From Campylobacter jejuni (lineage in GTDB: Bacteria > Campylobacterota > Campylobacteria > Campylobacterales > Campylobacteraceae), in NCBI RefSeq assembly GCF_001457695.1, contig NZ_LN831025.1:682001-746000 (forward strand): 64,000 bases of DNA, in the 5' to 3' direction. Of the stretch, positions 12,371 to 20,919 are shown one piece after another. The notes beneath the pieces were generated by a model. The model was given only the letters and a program-made list of their open reading frames with translations, was not told where the DNA came from and searched no databases. The position numbers and the translations under genes were made by a program. Each line of letters begins with the position of its first letter. The stretch's first letter is position 1.

Positions 12371-14281
12371 ATGGAACAAAGCCAATTCCAGCCCATTGTC
12401 AACTTTATATGGAGTGTGGCAGATGATTTGCTTCGTGATGTTTATGTAAAGGGCAAATACCGCGATGTTATCTTACCCATGACAATCATAAGAAGAATTG
12501 ATGCGGTTTTAGAGCCTACAAAAGATAAAGTTCTTAAAACCTACAATACCTATAAAGATGAATTTGAAAATTTAGAATCTTTGCTAGGTGGAAAACAAGG
12601 GAATAAACTAGGCTTTTTTAATTATTCTCGATTTAATCTACAAACCCTTCTAAACGATCCAAAAAACATAAGAATAAATTTTGAAAATTATCTTGATTGT
12701 TTTAGTGAAAATATCAAAGATATCATTTTAAAATTTAAATTCAAAAACCAACTCGATACCCTAGAAGAATCCAATATACTTTTTGGTGTTATAGAAAGAT
12801 TTTGCTCGCCTAAGGTAAATTTCGGTATAGAAGATATTTTAGATGAAAAAGGTAATGTTATCCATAAAGGCTTGAGTAATCTTGGCATGGGGTATGTTTT
12901 TGAAGAGCTTATCCGTAAATTTAACGAAGAAAATAATGAAGAAGCCGGAGAGCACTTTACCCCAAGAGAGATTATAGAGCTTATGACTCATCTTGTATTT
13001 TTGCCTGTAAAAGAGCAGATCAAACAAGGAACATGGCTTATTTATGATAATGCTTGTGGAAGTGGTGGTATGCTAACAGAATCAAAAGAATTCATCACAG
13101 ATCCTGAAGGACTTATACAGTCAAAGGCAAATATTTATCTTTACGGACAAGAAATCAACCCTGAAACTTATGCTATATGCAAAGCAGATATGCTGATAAA
13201 AGGCGAAAATCCAGAGCGCATAAAATTTGGTTCTACCTTAAGCAATGATCAACAAAACTTACAATTTGATTTCATGCTTAGCAATCCACCTTATGGTAAG
13301 TCTTGGGAAAATGATCAAAAAATTCTAGGCGTGGAAAAGAAAGGTTCAAATTCAACTTGTAATGATCCAAGATTTAGTGTAGGCATTACAAGCAAAAGCG
13401 ATGGACAAATGATGTTTTTGCTCAATATGCTTAGCAAGATGAAATTTGACACCCCTTTGGGTTCTCGTATCGCAAGCGTGCATAATGGAAGCTCACTTTT
13501 TAACTCAGATAGCGGTATGGTAGCTATAAGAAAGCATATCATAGAAAACGACTATCTTGAAGCTATAGTCGCCCTACCTACTAATATGTTTTATAATACA
13601 GGAATTCCCACTTTTATATGGATCATCACCAACAAAAAGTCAGAACACAAAAAAGGCAAAGTCCAGCTTATAAACACTACAAATGAAGAATATTTTTCAA
13701 AAATGAAAAAGTCTTTAGGCTCTAAACAAAATGAAATGACTAAAGAACATATAGAAAAAATCACTAAATTATTTTTAGAAAATGCAAGTAATAAAGATTG
13801 CAAGATTTTGGATAATGAAGACTTTGGCTATACTAAAATCATCATAGAAAAACCAAAAAGCATAGAAGCTTTAAAAGATGATGAAAAATTTGCAAAACTA
13901 AAAGACAAAGATAAAATCTTAGAAAAATTACAAGAATTAGAACAAAATCCACAAGACTTTAAAAACAGAGAAGAATTTATCAAATTTTTAGGCGTAAAGC
14001 TCAAAAAAAGCGAAGAAAATCTCATCATTGATAGCGATAAAACTAACAATACTGAAAAAATTCCACTCAAAACAAATATACAAGGCTATTATGACACAGA
14101 AGTAAAGCCTTATGTAGCAAACTCTTGGATAGCGTGGGAGAGTGCAAGTGTGGGCTATGAAATACTTTTTAGCAAATATTTTTATACCTACACACCACCA
14201 AGAAAGCTAGAAGAGATAAATAACGAATTAGAAAAGCTAGAAAAAGAAGTGCAAGATCTTTTAAGAGAGATTGTGCAATGA
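12371..14281 (+). CDS. hsdM: Type I restriction-modification methylase subunit HsdM
   Basis: A 636-residue N6-adenine methyltransferase subunit; with HsdS it methylates the recognition site using S-adenosylmethionine. The N-terminal helical domain is followed by GEHFTPREIIELM (193-205), the AdoMet motif DNACGSGGM (226-234) and the catalytic motif NPPY (305-308) with preceding F-M-L-S. The C-terminal part is Lys/Glu-rich coiled coil. ATG follows AAGGAACAC. It overlaps hsdS by 4 bases. All key motifs are intact, so the methylase is probably active. The subtype resembles the EcoR124 (IC) group, by impression only. Confidence 0.96.
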   Translation: MEQSQFQPIVNFIWSVADDLLRDVYVKGKYRDVILPMTIIRRIDAVLEPTKDKVLKTYNTYKDEFENLESLLGGKQGNKLGFFNYSRFNLQTLLNDPKNIRINFENYLDCFSENIKDIILKFKFKNQLDTLEESNILFGVIERFCSPKVNFGIEDILDEKGNVIHKGLSNLGMGYVFEELIRKFNEENNEEAGEHFTPREIIELMTHLVFLPVKEQIKQGTWLIYDNACGSGGMLTESKEFITDPEGLIQSKANIYLYGQEINPETYAICKADMLIKGENPERIKFGSTLSNDQQNLQFDFMLSNPPYGKSWENDQKILGVEKKGSNSTCNDPRFSVGITSKSDGQMMFLLNMLSKMKFDTPLGSRIASVHNGSSLFNSDSGMVAIRKHIIENDYLEAIVALPTNMFYNTGIPTFIWIITNKKSEHKKGKVQLINTTNEEYFSKMKKSLGSKQNEMTKEHIEKITKLFLENASNKDCKILDNEDFGYTKIIIEKPKSIEALKDDEKFAKLKDKDKILEKLQELEQNPQDFKNREEFIKFLGVKLKKSEENLIIDSDKTNNTEKIPLKTNIQGYYDTEVKPYVANSWIAWESASVGYEILFSKYFYTYTPPRKLEEINNELEKLEKEVQDLLREIVQ

Positions 14282-15555
14282 AAAATTTCAAAGAGAGTGG
14301 CATAGAATGGCTTGGGGAAATTCCGGAGCATTGGGAAGTGGTGAAAATCAACAAGATAGTAACTTTTGTAAATGGATATGCTTTTGAAAACTTTGATTTT
14401 AATCCAATTTTTGAAATTCCTGTGATTCGTATCGGAGATATGCAAAAGGAAAAAATTTTATATGACAATTGCCTAAAAACAAAAGAAAAAGAAAAATTGA
14501 AACAATTTTTAATTAGTAATAATGATATTTTAATTGCTTTAAGTGGAGCAACCACAGGAAAAATAGCATTTTGTGATACTGATAATAAAGCTTATATCAA
14601 TCAAAGAGTTGCCATTGTTAGAAGTAAATTAAAACTTGTAAAATATTATTTTTTAACTAGAGGATTTTCATTACTTATTGAGCTTGCTTGTAATGGATCT
14701 GCACAACCAAATATTTCAACCAAAGAAATAGGGGAATTTAAAATTCCACTTCCACCACTAAAAGAGCAAGAGCAAATTGCAAATTTTTTAGATGAAAAAT
14801 GCAAAAAAATAGCAAATTTCATAGAGAAAAAAGAAAAACTCATCACACTTTTAAAAGAACAAAAACAAGCCCTGATAAATGAAACTATCACAAAAGGACT
14901 TGATAAAAATATAAATTTCAAAGATAGTGGCATAGAATGGCTTGGAGAAATTCCACAACATTGGAGGATTGTGAAACTTAAATATGTAGCTTTTACAAAC
15001 ATAGGATTGGTTTATACTCCAGATGATATTATTGAAAATCCTGATGAAGGATATCCAGTTTTGCGTGCCAATAATATTCAAAATGGAAAAATAGATTATC
15101 AAGATTTAATTTATATAAAGTCTAAACAAATTGGAAAAAAACAAATTATCTCCAGTGGAGATTTATTAATGTGCGTCAGAAATGGTAGTGAAAATCTTTT
15201 AGGAAAAACAGCAAAAATTCAAGATGGATATTTTTCTTTTGGAGCTTTTACAGCAATTATCAAAAGTCAATTTAATGATTATTTTTATTGGATTTTTCAA
15301 ACAAATATGTTAAGAAAATCTATTGCTAGTTTTTCTGCTTCAAATGGAATTGGGCAAATTTCACAAGACGATATTAAAAATTTTATTATATCTTTTCCAC
15401 CCCTAAAAGAACAAGAGCAAATCGCACAATTTTTAGATTCTGAAATTTCTAAAATAGATAAAATTATAGAAAAAACCAAAAAACAAATAAAACTCATAAA
15501 AGAATACAAAACCACACTCATAAACCAAGCGGTTTGTGGTAGGATTGATTTATAA
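14278..15555 (+). CDS. hsdS: Type I restriction-modification specificity subunit HsdS
   Basis: A 425-residue DNA-recognition subunit with two target-recognition domains. Each begins with a near-identical segment: FKESGIEWLGEIPEHW (4-19) and FKDSGIEWLGEIPQHW (214-229). Each ends in PPLKEQEQIA followed by a helical spacer (about 159-205 and near the C-terminus). The TRDs between these repeats (about 30-155 and 240-370) differ, so the target should be bipartite and asymmetric. It starts within the hsdM stop. No frameshift is present. The internal repeats allow domain exchange with other hsdS alleles. Confidence 0.96.
   Translation: MKNFKESGIEWLGEIPEHWEVVKINKIVTFVNGYAFENFDFNPIFEIPVIRIGDMQKEKILYDNCLKTKEKEKLKQFLISNNDILIALSGATTGKIAFCDTDNKAYINQRVAIVRSKLKLVKYYFLTRGFSLLIELACNGSAQPNISTKEIGEFKIPLPPLKEQEQIANFLDEKCKKIANFIEKKEKLITLLKEQKQALINETITKGLDKNINFKDSGIEWLGEIPQHWRIVKLKYVAFTNIGLVYTPDDIIENPDEGYPVLRANNIQNGKIDYQDLIYIKSKQIGKKQIISSGDLLMCVRNGSENLLGKTAKIQDGYFSFGAFTAIIKSQFNDYFYWIFQTNMLRKSIASFSASNGIGQISQDDIKNFIISFPPLKEQEQIAQFLDSEISKIDKIIEKTKKQIKLIKEYKTTLINQAVCGRIDL
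14285..14334 (+). repeat. hsdS internal repeat, copy 1
   Basis: A 50-base stretch coding for the start of the first recognition domain. It matches 14915-14964 at 45 of 50 positions. Confidence 0.85.
14915..14964 (+). repeat. hsdS internal repeat, copy 2
   Basis: The second copy of the 50-base repeat, at the start of the second recognition domain, 630 bases after the first and in the same frame. In-frame recombination between the copies would delete or swap one recognition domain. Confidence 0.85.
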
Positions 15556-15565
15556 AAGGAGAAAT

Positions 15566-16510
15566 ATGGAAGAAAATAATTTAGAATATATAAAACAAAA
15601 TTTTCAAATTCATTATTATTTTGATGATAACTCTCATTCAATGAATGCTTTTGTTCGTAATGCTATGGAAAAAGATTTTTTAAATTTTATTAATGAAATA
15701 GGAAATATTTTAGATATTAAAATTAAACTTGAAAGTCAAGCAAGAGAAGAAGGTGGGCTAAAGGAAAATATAATAATATGTTTAATAGGGTCCGCTTTAT
15801 GTTATTTTGCTCCGGCCGTAAATAATATTTTAACTTTTTACTTAACAGAACAAAATAAGTTACAAAATGCAGATTTGAAATTAAAAGATCTTGAGCTTAA
15901 GCTAAAAGAACTTGATTTGAAATTAAAAGAAGAAGAATTAAAAAATAAAAAAACTCAAAATGAATATATTAAAAAAATAGAAGAAAATCATAAAATATAT
16001 AGATTATTATCAAATTTTTATAAAAAAGTAGAAAATTATGAAAAAATTAAAAAAATAGGATATCAATTTAACAATTCAAATGAATTAATTATTGAACGAG
16101 AACAATTTAAATCTTTTATTATTGAAGAGAATAAAGATATAGAAACCATTGAAGAAGCTGAAATAGAAATCATATCACCTGTATTAAAAGAAGGTAAATA
16201 TAAATGGAGGGGTATTTATAATGGAGAAAAAATTGATTTTAGTATGGGTGATAGTGGTTTTAAAAATGCTGTCATTAGGCAAGAATATAATTTTATTAAT
16301 GGAACGACTATTAATTGTCAATTGGAAATCAGTAAAACTTTTGATGATTATGGAGAAGAAATTAAAACATCATATAGAGTAAAAAAAGTTTATAGTATAC
16401 AAGCTAATGATATTTCTAAAATTACAAAATTTGGCCAGAAAAGAAGAAAACAAAAAGAAGAAAGTTTAGAACCAACTTTATTTGATTTCACAAAAGATAC
16501 TAAGGACTAA
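15566..16510 (+). CDS. Unrecognised accessory protein of the type I R-M locus (membrane segment plus coiled coil)
   Basis: A 314-residue protein starting at ATG behind AAAGGAG; a GTG 10 codons upstream also lies in frame but lacks a good site. The N-terminal part has DDNSHSMNAFVRNAMEKD near 12-29 and a REEGG motif near 63, then a hydrophobic segment (IIICLIGSALCYFA) that could cross the membrane. A leucine/lysine heptad coiled coil of about 45 residues (near 103-147) follows, then a beta-rich C-terminus. It sits between hsdS and hsdR, 2 bases before hsdR. Campylobacter type I loci often carry unrelated extra genes (called rlo/mlo) at such positions; this one I cannot assign. It is more AT-rich than hsdR. 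Confidence 0.85.
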   Translation: MEENNLEYIKQNFQIHYYFDDNSHSMNAFVRNAMEKDFLNFINEIGNILDIKIKLESQAREEGGLKENIIICLIGSALCYFAPAVNNILTFYLTEQNKLQNADLKLKDLELKLKELDLKLKEEELKNKKTQNEYIKKIEENHKIYRLLSNFYKKVENYEKIKKIGYQFNNSNELIIEREQFKSFIIEENKDIETIEEAEIEIISPVLKEGKYKWRGIYNGEKIDFSMGDSGFKNAVIRQEYNFINGTTINCQLEISKTFDDYGEEIKTSYRVKKVYSIQANDISKITKFGQKRRKQKEESLEPTLFDFTKDTKD

Positions 16511-16512
16511 CA

Positions 16513-19428
16513 ATGACTAACTACCAAGAAAAAGATTTAGAAAATTTCATAGAGTCTTACTTGTTAGAAAACCATGCCTATATCAAAAGAACAAATGAAA
16601 ATTACGATAAAAATTTATGTTTAGATGTAGAGCTTTTTGAAAATTTTTTACAAGCTACGCAAAGTGTAGCACTTGAAGAGCTTAAAAAGCGTTGCGGACA
16701 AAACTATAAAAAAGAACTTTTTGATCGTATTTTCTCGCAGATTAAAACCAAAGGCATAGTTAAAGCCTTGCAAGGCTATGTAGAGATCAAAGGCATCAAA
16801 ATTTACCTAGCCTTTGCCAAGCCAAATACCAATGCAAACGAAGAAAGCGTGAAAAAATACGAGCAAAACAGCCTTTCTATCATACGCCAGCTTCACTATA
16901 GCACGCAAAATAAAAACTCCCTTGATATAGTGATCTTTTTAAATGGCTTGCCTCTTATCACCATAGAGCTTAAAAACCATTTCACAGGACAAAATGTCTT
17001 TCACGCTATAAAGCAGTATAAAAAAGACAGAAACCCAAAAGAAGCTATATTTAACTATACGATAGTGCATTTTGCGCTAGATCATGATCTTTGTTACATG
17101 AGTACGAAATTAGATCAAGATGCGACTACATTTTTACCTTTTAACCTTGGTTTAAATAATGGTAGTGGCAAAATAGGCTTAGCAAATGGAGCAGGCAATC
17201 CACCAAGCGATGGTATAAAAACAGCTTATTTGTGGGAGAAAATCTTTAAAAAAGATACTTTGCTAAATTTATTTTTTAATTTTGTGCAAGTTGTAAAAAA
17301 GAAAAATGAAGAAATTATCATATTTCCTAGATACCATCAATTCGATGTAGTAGAAAAGCTACTCGCCCATGCAAAAGAAAACGGCACGGGGCAACGCTAC
17401 TTGATCCAGCATAGTGCAGGAAGTGGCAAGAGCAATTCTATATCTTGGCTTGCACATAATCTCGTAAGCTTATATAGACTTGAAAAAAATATCTTTGATT
17501 CTATCATCGTAGTAACCGATAGAAAAGTGCTTGATAGCCAAATAAGGGAAAATGTAAAATCCTTTTCACAGACAAAAAATCTAGTCGAAGCCATCACTCA
17601 TGGAAGCAAACAGCTTAAAAATGCTTTAGAGGAAGGTAAGAAAATCATCATCACGACTATCCAAAAATTTCCTTATATTTTAAATGAAGTCAAAAGCTTA
17701 AAAAGCAAAACTTTTGCTATCATCATCGATGAAGCCCACTCAAGCCAAAGTGGAAGCAATGTGCAAAAAATGGCAGAAGCTATAAGAGACAAAAGCGGCG
17801 ATGAAAGCCAAAATTTAGAAGATGAAATTCTAGAAATCATAAAAAGCAAAAAGCTCCAGCCTAATGCCTCGTATTTTGCATTTACTGCTACACCTAAGCC
17901 TAAAACTTTGGAAATGTTTGGTATGCCTTGTGAGGTTGATGAAGGGCGAAAATTTATCCCTTTTCATCTTTACTCGATGAAGCAAGCCATAGAAGAAGGC
18001 TTTATACTCGATGTATTAAAAGGCTATACGACTTATAAAAGCTACTATAAAATCATATCTTGCACAAATGATAATCCAAAATACGATAAAAAAAGAGCCA
18101 ACGCAAAACTAAAAGCTTATGTGCAAAACAATATCAGAACAATCGAGCAAAAATCACAAATCATGTGCGAGCATTTTTTCCAAAACAGCTTTAAAAAGAT
18201 AAAAGGTAAAGCAAAAGCTATGATCGTAACAAGTTCAAGAGAGAATGCTGTGAAGTATTATCTTGTTTTTAGGGAGTATTTGAGAAAAAATTATCCACAT
18301 TTTAAGGCTATCGTGGCTTTTTCAGGTGAAATCAATTTAGAGGGCGAAATTTATAGCGAAAGTGGCTTGAATGGTTTTTCAGAAGGTGTTTTAAAGGACG
18401 AATTTAAAAAAGATGAATATCGCTTTTTAATCGTTGCTGAAAAATACCAAACCGGATTTGATGAGCCATTACTCCATGCTATGTATGTTGATAAAACCTT
18501 AAGTGGAGTGAGTGCGGTGCAAACCCTATCGAGGCTGAATCGAACTTGTAAAAATAAAGAAGATACCTTTGTGCTAGATTTTGCAAATACTCATGAGGAT
18601 ATAGCCAAGGCTTTTAGTGTGTTTTATGAGCAAACTTATCTAAATGAACCTACTGATGATAATAGAATTTTTGATCTTAAAGCAAATCTTAGTGAATATG
18701 AAATTTACACCCAAGAAGAAATAGATGATTTTACAAATGCTATTTTAGGAAGAGAAAAAGAAAATGTTATACACTCAAAATTAGATATAATGCTTGCTAG
18801 ATTTGATGAAAAAAGCGATGATGAAAAACTAGATTTTTATAGTAAGGCAAAAACTTATCTTAAAGAGTATTCTTTTTTGGCTCAAATTTTACCTTATGAA
18901 GATGTTGAACTTGAAAAGCTTTATATACTGCTTAAAAAACTTGCAAGTAAGATTATTTTACCTAAATCTCAAGATTTGGCTAAAGGAATTTTAGATAATG
19001 TGGATTTTGATAGCTATCGTTTACAGCTTGATAAAACACAAGATATCTTTTTGCAGGGAAATGGAGAGTTAAAACCCTCTTTTGCAGACGGATCAAGCAA
19101 GAGTGTTGAAACTGAGCTAGAAGAGCTTTCAAATATCATCAAAGACTTTAATAACAAATACACAAATATAGACTTCAATGAAAGCGATAAAATCGCTAAA
19201 ATTTTATATGATATAAAAGATGATATGGTAAAAAATAAAAGAATTCTCGAATCTTTAAATAAATCCGATATGCAAAATTCTCGTATTGAATTTAATATGC
19301 TGTTGGAAGACAAAATTCAAGATATCTTGGAGTTAAATTTAGAACTTTTTAAACAATTTAATCAAAATATAGAATTTAAAGACAAGATAGCAAATACCAT
19401 GTTTAATATGGTTTGTAATGATTTTTAA
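16513..19428 (+). CDS. hsdR: Type I restriction endonuclease subunit HsdR
   Basis: A 971-residue motor/nuclease subunit that translocates and cuts unmethylated DNA. The N-terminal nuclease core has D138 and E152-L-K154 (SLDIVIFLNGLPLITIELK), matching the PD-(D/E)XK type. The helicase motor has Walker A SAGSGKSN (301-308), DEAH at 406-409 and a FTATPKPKT motif near 455. Helicase motif VI-like QTLSRLNRTCK lies further on. The C-terminal helices should dock on HsdM/HsdS. It starts 2 bases after the accessory gene. All motifs are intact, so the restriction system is predicted to be functional. Confidence 0.95.
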   Translation: MTNYQEKDLENFIESYLLENHAYIKRTNENYDKNLCLDVELFENFLQATQSVALEELKKRCGQNYKKELFDRIFSQIKTKGIVKALQGYVEIKGIKIYLAFAKPNTNANEESVKKYEQNSLSIIRQLHYSTQNKNSLDIVIFLNGLPLITIELKNHFTGQNVFHAIKQYKKDRNPKEAIFNYTIVHFALDHDLCYMSTKLDQDATTFLPFNLGLNNGSGKIGLANGAGNPPSDGIKTAYLWEKIFKKDTLLNLFFNFVQVVKKKNEEIIIFPRYHQFDVVEKLLAHAKENGTGQRYLIQHSAGSGKSNSISWLAHNLVSLYRLEKNIFDSIIVVTDRKVLDSQIRENVKSFSQTKNLVEAITHGSKQLKNALEEGKKIIITTIQKFPYILNEVKSLKSKTFAIIIDEAHSSQSGSNVQKMAEAIRDKSGDESQNLEDEILEIIKSKKLQPNASYFAFTATPKPKTLEMFGMPCEVDEGRKFIPFHLYSMKQAIEEGFILDVLKGYTTYKSYYKIISCTNDNPKYDKKRANAKLKAYVQNNIRTIEQKSQIMCEHFFQNSFKKIKGKAKAMIVTSSRENAVKYYLVFREYLRKNYPHFKAIVAFSGEINLEGEIYSESGLNGFSEGVLKDEFKKDEYRFLIVAEKYQTGFDEPLLHAMYVDKTLSGVSAVQTLSRLNRTCKNKEDTFVLDFANTHEDIAKAFSVFYEQTYLNEPTDDNRIFDLKANLSEYEIYTQEEIDDFTNAILGREKENVIHSKLDIMLARFDEKSDDEKLDFYSKAKTYLKEYSFLAQILPYEDVELEKLYILLKKLASKIILPKSQDLAKGILDNVDFDSYRLQLDKTQDIFLQGNGELKPSFADGSSKSVETELEELSNIIKDFNNKYTNIDFNESDKIAKILYDIKDDMVKNKRILESLNKSDMQNSRIEFNMLLEDKIQDILELNLELFKQFNQNIEFKDKIANTMFNMVCNDF

Positions 19429-19454
19429 AGTATAAAATTGTCAAAAAAGGATAA

Positions 19455-20485
19455 ATGTTTGTGAGTGTAGATTTTTTTAAAACCTTTGATATTTCTAATG
19501 TGCAACGATCAAAAGCTAAAAAAGTGCAGGGTAAAAAATATGAAATTTTTCTTAATGAAAACGAGCAAAGCCTTATAACTCCTAAAGTATCTTTTAGAGA
19601 AATTTTGAGGTATTATTATCTTTACCCAAAAAATGCCATTCCTTCTTTTAAATTACCTTTTTTAAGCCTGATTTGAGTGATTTTAGCACCCCACATATTA
19701 CTTGGCTTGGCCATTCTTTGCTTTTTATAAGTTTTAAAGAGTATAAAATTTTGATTGATCCTATTTTTAACACTCATGCTTCGCCCATTTCTTTTATCAA
19801 CAAGGCTTTTAAAAATGCTCCTGTTTATAATATAAATGATTTTAATGAAATTTTTGCTGTGATTATCACGCATTCGCATTTTGATCATTTAGATGCTAAG
19901 AGTGTAAAAGCTTTAAAAGATAAGGCTAAATTTTTTATCACTCCTTTAAAAGTGGGAAATTATCTAAAAAGCTATGGGGCGAGCGAGAAAAAAATTATAG
20001 AGCTTGATTGGTGGAGTGGAATAGAATTTGGTGATTTAAAAATCATTGCAACACCTGCACAGCACAGTTCAAGTAGGGGAGATGGTAAAAACAAAACCCT
20101 TTGGGCTTCTTTTGTGATGGAATTTTTAAGTGTAGATAAGAGAGTGTTTTTTAGCGCAGATGGAGGGTATTTTACGCATTTTAAAAAAATAGCTGAGTAT
20201 TTTGGAAGTTTTGACCTAGCTTGTCTTGAAAGCGGACAGTTTAATATCGCTTGGCCATATTCGCACTCTTTTCCTGAGCAAATTTTAAAAGAGGCAAAAG
20301 ATCTTAATGCAAAGGCTGTCATGCCTATACATTGGGGGAGATTTTTAGCAGGAACTCACGCGTGGAATGAAGTGATAAAATTTCTTTATGAAAATTTAGA
20401 TTTACCCCTTATCACACCAAAAATGGGCGAGGCTTATGAAATAGGGGCTAAATTTAAACAGGATTTTTGGTGGAAAGAAGGATAA
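19455..20485 (+). pseudogene. Metallo-beta-lactamase-fold hydrolase (NAPE-PLD-like), split by a frameshift
   Basis: An N-terminal piece (19455-19676, 73 residues) ends in PSFKLPFLSLI-stop. The rest (19673-20485) continues one frame over, beginning PDLSDFSTPHITWLGHS. One extra T in the T6 run at 19658-19663 would join them as PFFKPDLSDF, giving about 343 residues, a normal length for this family. The second part holds the metal-binding motif THSHFDHLD, further likely ligands near SADGGYF, and PIHWGRF near the end. Family members are zinc hydrolases, some acting on phospholipid-like or lactone substrates; the substrate is unknown here. The second part has only a TTG start and no ribosome binding site, so it is unlikely to be made alone. 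It may be phase-variable or a true pseudogene. Confidence 0.75.
19658..19663 (+). repeat. T6 tract at the frameshift
   Basis: Six T between CC and AAG, exactly at the point where the reading frame of the hydrolase gene is lost. Seven T would restore one frame. Confidence 0.75.
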
Positions 20486-20524
20486 ATTAACACAAGTTTA
20501 TAATTTATATTTTGGTTTTTGCTA

Positions 20525-20540
20525 TAGTTTTATAAAACTA
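20525..20540. promoter_or_regulatory. 16-base perfect palindrome upstream of the cupin gene
   Basis: TAGTTTTATAAAACTA is its own reverse complement, ending 15 bases before the start codon and just before the ribosome binding site. It overlaps a TATAGT that could be a -10 element. It could be an operator or simply AT-rich chance. Confidence 0.4.
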
Positions 20541-20555
20541 AAAAAAGGAGATTTT

Positions 20556-20897
20556 GTGAAAATCATTCAATGGAATAGGGCGGAATTTAGCCCAAAAGAA
20601 GTGAAAATCAATGTTTTAATTGACAATGAAAAAGGTAAAGAAATTCAAATTTTATTAGCTAAAGATAGTGTGATGAAAGAGCATAAAGCTCCTTTTGCTA
20701 TACATGTTCAAGTTTTAAGCGGTAAAATTTGGTTTGAAGTGGAAAAGGAAAAATTTGAATTAAATGCTTTAGATATGATAAGCCTAGAGGCAAATGTAGC
20801 GCATTCTTTAGGTGGATTAGAAAATTCTATAATAAGATTGAGTTTAAATAAATCAGATAGTATTCAAAGAGTAAATGCTGTGCTTAAAAAGCCTTAA
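20556..20897 (+). CDS. Cupin-domain protein
   Basis: A 113-residue single-domain cupin starting at GTG behind AAAAAAGGAG. The beta-barrel pattern is visible: KEHKAPFAIHVQVLSGKIWFEV (cupin motif 1, with His43 and His49) and ALDMISLEANVAHSLGGLENS (motif 2, with the last metal-type His near 88). Small cupins of this kind bind a metal or small ligand; no substrate can be read from the sequence. It faces aspB tail to tail across a shared terminator. Confidence 0.8.
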   Translation: MKIIQWNRAEFSPKEVKINVLIDNEKGKEIQILLAKDSVMKEHKAPFAIHVQVLSGKIWFEVEKEKFELNALDMISLEANVAHSLGGLENSIIRLSLNKSDSIQRVNAVLKKP

Positions 20898-20914
20898 AGT
20901 AATTTTAAGGCTTT
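20888..20914. terminator. Bidirectional terminator between the cupin gene and aspB
   Basis: An 11-bp perfect stem (AAAGCCTTAAA with TTTAAGGCTTT) and 5-base loop. It overlaps the last codons and stop of the cupin gene. In the aspB direction the stem is followed by a T run, a standard rho-independent terminator; toward the cupin side the T run is poor. Confidence 0.75.
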
Positions 20915-20919
20915 AGGGC

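Noticed and set aside
14169..15641. Antisense frames across hsdM/hsdS
   Set aside because: They are shadows of well-supported genes on the plus strand.
19622..19888. Minus-strand frame over the frameshift of the metallo-hydrolase gene
   Set aside because: The plus-strand protein similarity on both sides of the frameshift explains this region.
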